Of a stretch of 64,000 bases of DNA, positions 9,582 through 17,292 are shown in pieces. The DNA is from Pseudomonadota bacterium (GTDB lineage Bacteria > Pseudomonadota > Alphaproteobacteria > Rickettsiales > UBA6187): the NCBI GenBank assembly GCA_027620075.1, contig JAQCEY010000003.1:186001-250000 (forward strand), written 5' to 3'. The position numbers were made by a program, and so were the translations under genes. A model generated the notes under the pieces. The model did not search any database, was not told where the DNA came from, and saw only the letters and a list, made by a program, of their open reading frames with translations. How positions within the stretch are numbered: position 1 is the stretch's first letter; each line of letters starts with the position of its first letter.

Positions 9582-9653
9582 TTAATTAAAAGTTAACACT
9601 TTTATGTTAAATTTGTGCTACGAATTTGTGTGTTTAACCAAGTAGTGCAATAT

Positions 9654-11906
9654 ATGGATTTACTTAATTCCAATAAAAGTTCTATATCAAAGGATATTGA
9701 ATCTATCCGTAAGAATGCCTTTGAAGATAGCACTTCAAGGATTGAAGAGCAGAAATCCGATATCGCAGAAAAACAAAAAGACCTTCAAGAACTTCTTGCC
9801 ACCGTTCGTAAAAAACACAATCAGATAAAAGAAGAACAAATAAGGATAGCTCAGGAAAAAAGGCGTGAACTCGATGAAATGATAAACACGGCCAAAGAAG
9901 AGCAGATAGCCCTACAAAATGTGCAGGAACAAGAGCTTGCGGAAAAAAGATACAAGCTTAATCTCCTAAAAGACCAAGCCGAAGAACGCCTAAAAACATT
10001 CCCTCAGGATAAGCAGGAGTTGATGCGTGAACGCCTGAACGAGCTTATGGAACTTGCATGGAAAAAGCAATATGAACTGGAGGAGCGTCAGGTAAGGCTA
10101 ACCCGGAAAGAAAAAGACGACCTTAAAAATCTTGCACTGGATATTCAGGAAAAACAGAAAAAATTTGAAAGCGAACAAGTCAGAACAATGAAAGAAGACT
10201 TGAATAGGCTTTTAAATGAGGCACGCCTCAAAGAAGAAGAAATAGAAAATGAATTCAGACAATTAGCAAAAAATGAAAAAGCGGAACTAGATAGCCTCGT
10301 AGATGATGCGAAGCAAAAGAAAAAAGCATTGGAAGATAAGTATAAGCAGAAGTTACAGGATAATAAGAACTATATAAAAGAACAGTTAAGGGTAAGCGGG
10401 CTTTATATAAAGCAGGGTAATATGGAGGAAGTAAAAAAAATCCATGACGAAATGCGTAATGTTATAAAGCGTAATAGGGAGGAAATGGAAAAAGAGCATA
10501 TTACCATTAAGGAGTCGGCAAAGGACGAGTTGTTTGAATTTGAAAAACATTCAAATGAAAGCCAGAGAAGTATAATGCGAAGGCAAAAGGAAGTTATTAA
10601 CCACGCTAAAGAAATGATGAACAGACAGGCAGAAGAAAAACTAAAATCCATGCAGGACGAACTGGTACGCCGAACTGAAGAGAACATATATAACTTCAAA
10701 CAGCAAATGCTGGCAAAGCATAAAGAAATGAAGGCGGAGCATTTTGAGATAGTAAAGCAGGTTGCAAAACACATCGAACAAAGAGAAAGCGATAGTAAGA
10801 AAAGAAGGCAAAAAGAACAGAAGGAAATTATCACTAATACCAAACGCGGTATTATGCAGATAGAAGAAAAAGCACAAATTAACCGGAATAATATGCTCAA
10901 AGAGCAAAAGGAAATGGTAGATAACGCTAAACGTGACCTAAAATATCTTGATCTTGAAACACTCGAAATTAGAAAAGAGATAGATAAAGAAAGCTATGAT
11001 ATTTTTAAGGAAAGCGAGAATATCACCAATGAAATGGCAATAAAGAACGCAGAAGAAAACAGAAAAAACCGTTGGGAGACCGTACAGACCGAGAGAAAGC
11101 TGGAAAAATATGAAATAGGTAAGCAATCATATGAAAACCTACTAAAGGTCGAACAGGATAAACGAATAGCAAGTATGCAGGCAAGAATGGAAATGGTAGA
11201 GATGGGCAAGCAAATTCAGGAAAGAAAAAATGCCCTGATGGCGGAACAAAAGAGCCTTACATTTTCAAACCAACAGGAAATCGTCGAATTAAAAAAAGAA
11301 GCCGAATTAAAAATGGAGATGTCACAAAGACAACATGATAAGGCTATAAAAAGAGAACAGGACGAACTAGAGCGTGTAATAAAAGACGTAGATATCAGAA
11401 GGAGTCAGATAAATAAAGAAAAAGAAGAGATAGATGAATTTGTCAGAACCGCAGAAGAGGATAAAAGAAGGATTGAACAAGGCGGTATGAACGAGCAGGA
11501 ACTCGCAGAACATAAAGAATTAGTGAAACTGATAAATATGGCAAAAGAAAAACACCGTGAAATAAGTGAAGAACAGGAAGGTATAATAGAAAAAGCAAAA
11601 ATAGATATGGAAAGAAAAATTGAGGAAAGCAGGAAGAAATTAGAAGAGGAAGAAAATAAAATAATTATAGAGCATCAGAAAAATCTAAGGGAACTTGAAG
11701 GAAAAACAGAAGAGCGGAAGAAGCATCTAATAAAAGAACAAAAGGAACTATTCCGTCAACATGATGATAATATGAAAGAAGTGCAGGAAAACGCAGAAAA
11801 AACCCAGAAGGAAATTAAAAACAAACATAACGATATCCTAAGGGAGGCTCAAAAGAAACTTATTGATCTTGAGACGGATAAAAATAAAAAAGAACCGGAG
11901 GAATAA
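9654..11906 (+). CDS. Giant coiled-coil protein, 750 aa, unknown function
   Basis: Nearly the whole protein is a Glu/Lys/Arg/Gln-rich helix with recurring pieces such as KEEQI, AKEEQ, KEQKE and ERQV. There is no signal peptide, membrane segment, globular domain or P-loop. The frame is open from a GTG at 9615, but the ATG at 9654 (MDLLNSNKSS) is the more natural start. Long rods of this kind occur as bacterial cytoskeletal or spacer proteins, yet low-complexity coiled coils match many families by composition, so I assign no function. It follows ribD by 72 bp and ends in a terminator shared with the convergent curlin-repeat operon. Confidence 0.85.
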   Translation: MDLLNSNKSSISKDIESIRKNAFEDSTSRIEEQKSDIAEKQKDLQELLATVRKKHNQIKEEQIRIAQEKRRELDEMINTAKEEQIALQNVQEQELAEKRYKLNLLKDQAEERLKTFPQDKQELMRERLNELMELAWKKQYELEERQVRLTRKEKDDLKNLALDIQEKQKKFESEQVRTMKEDLNRLLNEARLKEEEIENEFRQLAKNEKAELDSLVDDAKQKKKALEDKYKQKLQDNKNYIKEQLRVSGLYIKQGNMEEVKKIHDEMRNVIKRNREEMEKEHITIKESAKDELFEFEKHSNESQRSIMRRQKEVINHAKEMMNRQAEEKLKSMQDELVRRTEENIYNFKQQMLAKHKEMKAEHFEIVKQVAKHIEQRESDSKKRRQKEQKEIITNTKRGIMQIEEKAQINRNNMLKEQKEMVDNAKRDLKYLDLETLEIRKEIDKESYDIFKESENITNEMAIKNAEENRKNRWETVQTERKLEKYEIGKQSYENLLKVEQDKRIASMQARMEMVEMGKQIQERKNALMAEQKSLTFSNQQEIVELKKEAELKMEMSQRQHDKAIKREQDELERVIKDVDIRRSQINKEKEEIDEFVRTAEEDKRRIEQGGMNEQELAEHKELVKLINMAKEKHREISEEQEGIIEKAKIDMERKIEESRKKLEEEENKIIIEHQKNLRELEGKTEERKKHLIKEQKELFRQHDDNMKEVQENAEKTQKEIKNKHNDILREAQKKLIDLETDKNKKEPEE

Positions 11907-11923
11907 TCTTTACGGTTCTTTTT
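11886..11923. terminator. Bidirectional intrinsic terminator between convergent genes
   Basis: The stem AAAAAGAACCG (11887-11897) pairs with CGGTTCTTTTT (11913-11923), with T tracts on both strands. It overlaps the stop codon of the coiled-coil gene and lies 23 bp past the end of the convergent curlin-repeat operon, so it can serve both. Confidence 0.85.
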
Positions 11924-11945
11924 GTAATAAATTTAACAGTAAGTG

Positions 11946-12488
11946 CTATGGGTTAACTTCGATAATAGTAATAGTAGCACCATTTCCTACTTGTGTAACC
12001 CTGCTGGAATTGAAATCTCCGATCTGCTCCTTGTTTATGGTATTTCCATTACCGAATTGAAGATCTATAGATTTGTTAAAGTTGCCCTGCTGACTCAAAT
12101 TGTTAGTATTGTCATCACCGTCTTGAACCTGAATAGCAACGTTGCCGTAACCCATTGAAACAACTTCGGCAATGTTAAAATTGCCGTTTTGATATTGACC
12201 GGCATAATTATTATTTCCTATCTGCACAAGTCTTGCGTTATTTCCATTACCCAATTGAACTTGTCCGAGTATGTCCGGTATGTTACCGATCTCATTAGGT
12301 GATTCTAAAAGAGATTGGTTATTATTACCGAGCTGTAAAGCCGTACTTGTGTTAAAGTTACCTTCTTGCTTAACTATGATAAAATTATTATCACCAATCT
12401 GGTCAATAGTAACCGAGTTTGAATCGGCGAAAGAAACGCTTGATGTCAAACTTAATATAGCCAATGCTTTTAAAACGTTTTTTATCAT
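11946..12488 (-). CDS. Curlin-repeat secreted protein, 180 aa
   Basis: A Sec signal peptide (MIKNVLKALAILSLTSSVSFA) is followed by about a dozen curlin-type units with the Q-x-G-x-x-N core, for example DQIGDNN, LQLGNNN, VQLGNGN and VQIGNNN, spaced about 11-12 residues apart. This matches the strand-loop-strand repeats of CsgA/CsgB functional amyloids. It is the last of three such genes in a row and the smallest, which might suit a nucleator or minor subunit, but that is a guess. The sequence ends in a short non-repeat tail (GATITIIEVNP). No csgG, csgE or csgF is in the window. Confidence 0.85.
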   Translation of the reverse strand: MIKNVLKALAILSLTSSVSFADSNSVTIDQIGDNNFIIVKQEGNFNTSTALQLGNNNQSLLESPNEIGNIPDILGQVQLGNGNNARLVQIGNNNYAGQYQNGNFNIAEVVSMGYGNVAIQVQDGDDNTNNLSQQGNFNKSIDLQFGNGNTINKEQIGDFNSSRVTQVGNGATITIIEVNP

Positions 12489-12502
12489 ATATATAAATAA
12501 AA

Positions 12503-12540
12503 TTTGAAAAATTAAGGCAGAGGAATAATTCCCTCTGCCT
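12503..12540 (-). terminator. Intrinsic terminator between curlin-repeat genes
   Basis: On the minus strand a 9-bp stem, AGGCAGAGG pairing with CCTCTGCCT (forward 12532-12540 and 12515-12523), is followed by TTAATTTTT. It lies just after the 261-residue gene and before the 180-residue gene. It could lower expression of the last gene relative to the first two. Confidence 0.75.
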
Positions 12541-12546
12541 CAACGG

Positions 12547-13332
12547 TTATAAAGAACTGCTGCTGCTCGGGTTTTGAACAACATTGGAAATGTTATTATC
12601 ACCTGTTTGTGAGCCGCTATAAGTAGAACCTACGCCGTTTTGTAGTGAATCAGAGTAGTTTGAAAAACCGTTCTGAGTCAAACTAACGGTATGCAAATCA
12701 CCGCTTTGAACACTAATGGAATCATTAAAAGTTCCAAACTGGCTTACATCGTTATTGTTATCATCTCCTATAGAAAATGCGTCAATATCGTTGTTCTCAC
12801 CGTCCTGCACAATAATGGCAGAGTTGTTCGAACCTAACTGTAATAAAGTGGAGTCGTTATCTAATCCGTTCTGGTTTACGCTTGCAGTGTTATCGTCACC
12901 GCCTGCCTGAGCCACGATTGAGTAGTTAACTTCACCTATCTGAGTGATGTCGGCAGAGTTTCCGTCAGTGTATTGATAAACGTCATTGTCATTGCTTAAA
13001 CCGTCTTGCAAAGCATTTGCCGTGTTACCGTTACCGTTCTGTAGATTGTTAGTATTGTTAAAATCACCTGACTGATCAACGGTAGCACCGTTGTCATTAC
13101 CAAGCTGGTTAACAACATAAACGTTCTCATTACCTGTTTGTGATGAATCGTTGCCGTTATTATCACCTTGCTGGTTAACAAGGCTGTCATTAAGGTTACC
13201 TGACTGATCGGTAATGTTTGAGTTGTCATTACCGGTTTGAGTAAGGGTGGTTAAGTTATTATCTGCTAATGCAGTGGTTGCCAGAAGCGTAGTAGCTCCT
13301 GCCACTGTAAGAAATGTTTTTTTAAAGTTCAT
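12547..13332 (-). CDS. Curlin-repeat secreted protein, 261 aa
   Basis: A signal peptide (MNKFK-like start MNFKKTFLTVAGATTLLATTALA) is followed by about 19 Q-x-G-x-x-N units (TQTGNDN, DQSGNLN, NQQGDNN, SQTGNEN, NQLGDDN-type). The mature protein is acidic, very rich in Asn, Asp, Gln and Ser, has no Cys and has almost no Lys or Arg. This is the composition expected of a secreted curlin-like amyloid subunit. It ends in a run of serines (NPSSSSSL). It is the middle gene of the three-gene operon, 84 bp after the first gene, with a hairpin between them. Confidence 0.88.
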   Translation of the reverse strand: MNFKKTFLTVAGATTLLATTALADNNLTTLTQTGNDNSNITDQSGNLNDSLVNQQGDNNGNDSSQTGNENVYVVNQLGNDNGATVDQSGDFNNTNNLQNGNGNTANALQDGLSNDNDVYQYTDGNSADITQIGEVNYSIVAQAGGDDNTASVNQNGLDNDSTLLQLGSNNSAIIVQDGENNDIDAFSIGDDNNNDVSQFGTFNDSISVQSGDLHTVSLTQNGFSNYSDSLQNGVGSTYSGSQTGDNNISNVVQNPSSSSSL

Positions 13333-13360
13333 TTTTTTATCCTACTTTTTTATTTAGTTA

Positions 13361-13388
13361 ATGGTCGCCTGCTAATGCAGACGACCAT
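13361..13388 (-). other. Stem-loop in curlin operon
   Basis: ATGGTCGCCTGC (13361-13372) pairs with GCAGACGACCAT (13377-13388) with one G-T type mismatch. There is no T tract, so it is more likely an mRNA processing or stability hairpin between the 361- and 261-residue genes than a terminator. Confidence 0.6.
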
Positions 13389-13416
13389 GTGTATTGTAAA
13401 GACAACAACTTAAAGA

Positions 13417-14502
13417 TTATTGATTTACAGTAGAGCTATTACCGTTACCGATTTGGCTACCGAAGAAAGTATTACCGTTACCGGTTTGAGTAACGTAAGA
13501 AACGTTATAGTTTCCGTCCTGAGTCAAAGTAGATGAGTTTGAATCACCTGTTTGAACAGCGTTTGAATAGTTGTTATCGCCACCGAACTGAGAAATAGTA
13601 ATGATGTTTAAGTTACCTACAGTGTTAGCAATACTCTCGTTAAAGTTTCCGATTTGTGAAACGGTGTAAAGGTTGTCATCACCTGTTTGAGCCTCAAGGT
13701 CGGAAATGTTAGCGTTTCCTTCCTGATCAATGTCAGCGATGTTGTAATCACCTAATTGGTTAACTTCCGAATCGTTAGCATTACCGCCGAATTGGTCAAC
13801 CGTTACAGTGTTGAAGTTTCCGATAGAACCTGCAAAACTTTGATTATCGTTACCGTCTTGGTTGATAGTGAAGCTGTTATTTGTGTCAAGGTAGTCAGGA
13901 GTAGGGTCTTGAGAGAAAATAGAAGACTCAACCGTGCTGTCGTTGCTAAAACCGACCTGAGTTACATCGGCAGTTACGAAACTTCCGTCAATGTGAGCGT
14001 CACTTGTGTTCTCGTCACCGGTTTGGTTGATATTAGCTGTGTTGGCATTGCCGTGCTGATATACCGAACTTGAGTTGTCATTACCTGTTTGGTTAACATT
14101 CGCAACGTTAAGTGAACCGGGAGCCGGTAGTGAACCGAATTGGTAACCCTGATCAACGTTAGAATAGTTGTCATCACCTATCTGATTAACGAAAGCATCA
14201 TTAAAATCACCAACTTGGTATGCATAACTATCGTTTCCGTTACCTTCCTGATAAATAACCTGCTCTTTCTCATCACCGCTTTGTGAGCCGTATGAGTAGT
14301 TGTTATCACCGACCTGATCAAGATCGGAAATGTTAAGATCTCCGTTTTGATAAAGTTCGCCATAGTTAGAATCACCTGTTTGATCTGCCGTTGAAACGTT
14401 ATCAATACCGTTTTGGTTCAAATAAAACTGGTTATTGTTTGCTAAAGCAGTGCTTGAAATTAAAGCCGCAGTAGTAGCCGCTAAAAGTAGTTTTTTTGAC
14501 AT
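13417..14502 (-). CDS. Curlin-repeat secreted protein, 361 aa
   Basis: A signal peptide (MSKKLLLAATTAALISSTALA) precedes about 27 Q-x-G-x-x-N half-repeats, such as NQNGIDN, DQTGDSN, DQVGDNN and NQLGDYN, out to the last residues (SQIGNGNSSTVNQ). This is about twice the length of E. coli CsgA. Two short interruptions (near QGYQFGSLPAPGS and SIFSQDPTPDYLDTN) break the regular spacing. It is the first gene of the operon and probably encodes the main fibre subunit. The promoter must lie in the 525-bp region upstream. Secretion would need a CsgG-type pore encoded elsewhere. Confidence 0.88.
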   Translation of the reverse strand: MSKKLLLAATTAALISSTALANNNQFYLNQNGIDNVSTADQTGDSNYGELYQNGDLNISDLDQVGDNNYSYGSQSGDEKEQVIYQEGNGNDSYAYQVGDFNDAFVNQIGDDNYSNVDQGYQFGSLPAPGSLNVANVNQTGNDNSSSVYQHGNANTANINQTGDENTSDAHIDGSFVTADVTQVGFSNDSTVESSIFSQDPTPDYLDTNNSFTINQDGNDNQSFAGSIGNFNTVTVDQFGGNANDSEVNQLGDYNIADIDQEGNANISDLEAQTGDDNLYTVSQIGNFNESIANTVGNLNIITISQFGGDNNYSNAVQTGDSNSSTLTQDGNYNVSYVTQTGNGNTFFGSQIGNGNSSTVNQ

Positions 14503-15028
14503 AATAAAATTACCTTATTTTAATTATAATTAGTTAATGAATATTAATATTCGGATACATAAAAATCAGAAAAAAAATTAACAGACAAGAGAAAAAATTA
14601 AGTTTTATTAACGGGAAAAAATATGCATATAAAACAGGCGTTTGTTGTTTTGAATTTACGGATAATTTATTCTTTTGTGTAATTTATAATATACATAGTT
14701 TATTTTTTTAAATAAAATTATTAACTAATTATTTTTAATATATTAGTACGTTTTTGACAATTTAAAGAATGACTAAATTTTTTAACGTTTATTTGCCGTT
14801 GTTTACTAGAATGATAGTTTCCTAACTTTTTTTAAAGTGGGTTCCACTATAATTTGTTTTACCAAACAAATTCGTGGAATGACATATATACCTAAGGTAA
14901 ATTAAAAGTTACTATGTTTGTCAAATCTTCAATTTTTAACTGAAAGTAATCAATTTATTACTTGAAGGTGATGGAAAAATGCTCTAAAATGCAACAAAAT
15001 TGTTGTATTTGGGGTATATGATTAAATT
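14503..15028. other. Divergent regulatory region upstream of curlin operon
   Basis: About 525 bp, very AT-rich, with no credible gene. On the plus strand a good promoter is seen near the right end (listed separately), followed by the small hairpin CAACAAAATTGTTG (14992-15005). On the minus side an AAGGTAA ribosome-binding site precedes the 361-residue gene. The length of the region and its AT tracts suit a heavily regulated matrix promoter, but no named operator is recognised. Confidence 0.5.
14962..14990 (+). promoter_or_regulatory. Sigma-70-type promoter for the 87-aa gene
   Basis: TTGAAG at 14962-14967 and TAAAAT at 14985-14990 are separated by exactly 17 bp, about 40 bp before the ATG at 15029. 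Matches to consensus are four and five of six. Confidence 0.55.
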
Positions 15029-15292
15029 ATGAAGTATGCGAATATAAAAACAAATGAATTACCGCCTATAAAACCGCTTTTGGATAAAGAGGAGTTTGAT
15101 AGCCTTGCAATGTTGGAACGGAATAACAATGAAATAGTTTATTCGGTGGAAGTAAGTAGCATCGGACTTGGCGTTTATGACGTTCCGACTGCGGCAAGCA
15201 CTGCCGGAGGAGCAAATGCGTATGCAGGACTTGTATTGTCATTCATATTATGGCTTGTCCTGTTTTTAAAGTTGTTGAAAAAACGCTTCTAA
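15029..15292 (+). CDS. Small single-TM membrane protein, 87 aa
   Basis: An unrecognised protein. A polar N-terminal half is followed by a Gly/Ala-rich linker (PTAASTAGGANAYAG), a single hydrophobic segment (LVLSFILWLVLFLKLL) and the basic end KKRF. The layout fits a tail-anchored inner-membrane protein. It is expressed divergently from the curlin-repeat operon, with a plausible promoter of its own, and lies 49 bp upstream of a multi-TM gene on the same strand. Function is unknown. Confidence 0.65.
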   Translation: MKYANIKTNELPPIKPLLDKEEFDSLAMLERNNNEIVYSVEVSSIGLGVYDVPTAASTAGGANAYAGLVLSFILWLVLFLKLLKKRF

Positions 15293-15341
15293 AATAATCA
15301 TCTGTTTTGGCGGTAACCGATTTGTTTTTGAAAAAGAGTTC

Positions 15342-15941
15342 GTGGGAAGTAACAAAATAATAGGGTTTATATCATTGAGATTAATTTGTAGTTTATCATT
15401 ATTTTTAATAATATCGGTACTATTTAATACTGCATATGCCGCAGATACGGAAAAAGTCACCCGATGTGTTAGTACGTTTAGCACTATAACGGAATCTGTT
15501 AATAAATTCTTTATCGTATGTATATCAATATGGGCTGCATTATACATAGGTCAACGTGTAAAGGACAAATATAAGGATATGTCCGGCATATCGGTAATAA
15601 TGAAATTTTTCTTTTACGTTATATGCTACGGCGTATTCATGGTTACGGTTTTTGCCACAAACCTTATCACATATACTATTTTTGAAGATTATATGGAATA
15701 TGCCGTTTATGTTTCGGTGTTTGCCATATCCTTCTTGCTAATGAATTATACTGAAGAATATAATAAGAAACTCGTAAAAAATATGGAAGGTGTTGCTCTT
15801 TTCAGGTTTTTTATCAAGGTTATAGCGATGTCGGTAGCGGCAAGCTTTATTTCTTCGTATATATATTGGATACAGGTTCTTGCCGAACTTTTTCGGATAA
15901 TATTAATGCACCTTGATTCTACGCTGCTCGAATGCCTGTAG
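15342..15941 (+). CDS. Multi-TM membrane protein, 199 aa
   Basis: It starts with GTG at 15342 (MGSNKIIGFISLRL). The first hydrophobic stretch ends in AYAADTEK and could be a cleaved signal. About four further membrane segments follow (FFIVCISIWAALYIG; FFFYVICYGVFMVTVF; AVYVSVFAISFLLM; IKVIAMSVAASFISSYIYW). I do not recognise the family. It follows the 87-residue membrane protein and may form an operon with it. Confidence in the gene is fair because the hydrophobic pattern is regular; the start is uncertain. Confidence 0.65.
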   Translation: MGSNKIIGFISLRLICSLSLFLIISVLFNTAYAADTEKVTRCVSTFSTITESVNKFFIVCISIWAALYIGQRVKDKYKDMSGISVIMKFFFYVICYGVFMVTVFATNLITYTIFEDYMEYAVYVSVFAISFLLMNYTEEYNKKLVKNMEGVALFRFFIKVIAMSVAASFISSYIYWIQVLAELFRIILMHLDSTLLECL

Positions 15942-16029
15942 TTATTAAAATATTTTAGTTAGCAATATAATTAGCTTGTAAAAATTCTGTTTTTTTGTAT
16001 AAGGAGCTTTCAAAAAAGGGAGTTTTTTT

Positions 16030-16851
16030 ATGTTCGCCGAGTTCTTAAATCAAGAAAAATTGATAGAATATATCACACTATACGGTGTTAAGTTCTTATT
16101 AGCAATCGTAATACTTGTTGTAGGTTTAATGGTAATTAAGTATGTTACCAAGGCAACCGTAGCCGTTATGAAGAAAGTAAAAATGGATGATGTTTTGGTA
16201 TCTTTCTTCAGTAAGATAGTCAAAGCATTATTGATGGCTTTTGTTATAATAGCATCGGTCGGGCAGTTGGGAGTGGATACTACTTCCCTTGCGGCAATGA
16301 TAGCTGCTGCCGGTTTGGCGATAGGTCTTGCATTGCAAGGTTCGTTATCGAATTTTGCCGCAGGTGTTATGATAATCGCTACAAGACCGTTCAAGATAGG
16401 TGATTATGTAGAGGTTTCAGGTGTAGGAGGGGCGATAACCGATCTTAGTATTTATAATACTATTTTGGTTACGCCGGATAATAAGGTAATTACAATTCCA
16501 AATAGTAAAATAACTTCGGAGAATATAATTAATTTTTCGGCTAGGGATACCAGAAGGGTTGATATGGTATTCGGTATCAGTTATTCGGACGATATTAAAA
16601 AAGCCAAAAAAGTAATAAATAAGGTTATAAAAGATGACTCAAGGATACTTGCCGAGCCAGAACCTTTAGTTGCCGTATCGGCATTAGCAGATAGCAGTGT
16701 CAATTTCAATGTTCGCCCTTGGGTGAAAAAAGAGGACTACTGGAACGTATACTTCGATATGCACGAAAACATCAAAATAGCATTCGATAAAGAAGGAATA
16801 ACAATACCTTTCCCTCAAAGAGAACTGCATGTTCATAACCTTAAAAAATAA
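16030..16851 (+). CDS. mscS: Small-conductance mechanosensitive channel, MscS family
   Basis: A 273-residue protein with the MscS plan. TM1 is at about 17-38 and TM2 at about 60-80. The pore-lining TM3 is Gly/Ala-rich (AAAGLAIGLALQGSLSNFAA) and is followed by RPFKIGDYVEVSGVGGAI of the beta domain and a C-terminal alpha/beta domain ending PFPQRELHVHNLKK. It is an inner-membrane channel that opens under tension to release solutes during hypo-osmotic shock. An AAGGAG ribosome-binding site lies upstream. The promoter of the following lipoprotein gene begins just after its stop. Confidence 0.95.
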   Translation: MFAEFLNQEKLIEYITLYGVKFLLAIVILVVGLMVIKYVTKATVAVMKKVKMDDVLVSFFSKIVKALLMAFVIIASVGQLGVDTTSLAAMIAAAGLAIGLALQGSLSNFAAGVMIIATRPFKIGDYVEVSGVGGAITDLSIYNTILVTPDNKVITIPNSKITSENIINFSARDTRRVDMVFGISYSDDIKKAKKVINKVIKDDSRILAEPEPLVAVSALADSSVNFNVRPWVKKEDYWNVYFDMHENIKIAFDKEGITIPFPQRELHVHNLKK

Positions 16852-16854
16852 ATC

Positions 16855-16882
16855 CTGAAAATATTTATTTTTATGCTATACT
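16855..16882 (+). promoter_or_regulatory. Promoter of the small lipoprotein gene
   Basis: CTGAAA (16855-16860) and TATACT (16877-16882) are 16 bp apart, and the -10 box carries a TGC just before it (extended -10). The ATG at 16910 is served by GGAGG at 16899-16903. Confidence 0.6.
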
Positions 16883-16909
16883 GCATTTGAACTAATATGG
16901 AGGTTTTTT

Positions 16910-17185
16910 ATGATAACAAGGATGTTAAAAATATCCGTAGCGGTTTTTTCCTTATTTGGTTTGACAGCCTGTCCTGTGGCTTTGCTTGACGTAAGACCGA
17001 GAGGTGATGAGATCGTTTACGGTTCTTACACCGAGGCATATGACGAGGCATATGAGGAATGTACGCAAAACCAGCGGTTTGCCGATAAAACTCTGGCAGA
17101 GTGTCTTAAAGTGTTGGATTTTCAGGAAAATGTCAATTATAGAAGCATGGACGATTTCTCGGATCAGGACGGTGTTGATGAGTAA
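16910..17185 (+). CDS. Small lipoprotein, 91 aa
   Basis: A short signal peptide ends in the lipobox LTAC (residues 18-21), so the mature protein should be lipidated on Cys21. The rest is acidic, with repeated YTEAYDEAYEEC and a DDFSDQDGVDE tail. Two further Cys residues could pair in the periplasm. The family is not known. It has its own promoter and a strong GGAGG ribosome-binding site. Confidence 0.8.
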   Translation: MITRMLKISVAVFSLFGLTACPVALLDVRPRGDEIVYGSYTEAYDEAYEECTQNQRFADKTLAECLKVLDFQENVNYRSMDDFSDQDGVDE

Positions 17186-17292
17186 TGAACACTCCCTTTA
17201 AAAATTCCATAATAATGCTTTTTTAAAATAATATTCTCTGTTACTGTCTTTTTATAAAACAATAAGTCGAAAAATTTTTTCAGCGTTTTTTT

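Noticed and set aside
13756..14073. Plus-strand frame of 105 codons inside the curlin-repeat gene
   Set aside because: Repetitive coding DNA on the minus strand keeps other frames open; the signal peptide and Q-x-G-x-x-N repeats show that the minus strand is the real one.
11946..14502. Regularly spaced short repeats suggesting a CRISPR array
   Set aside because: The periodicity is the in-frame 33-36 bp coding repeat of curlin units. Units are degenerate, there are no unique spacers and no cas genes. No other CRISPR-like array was seen in the window.
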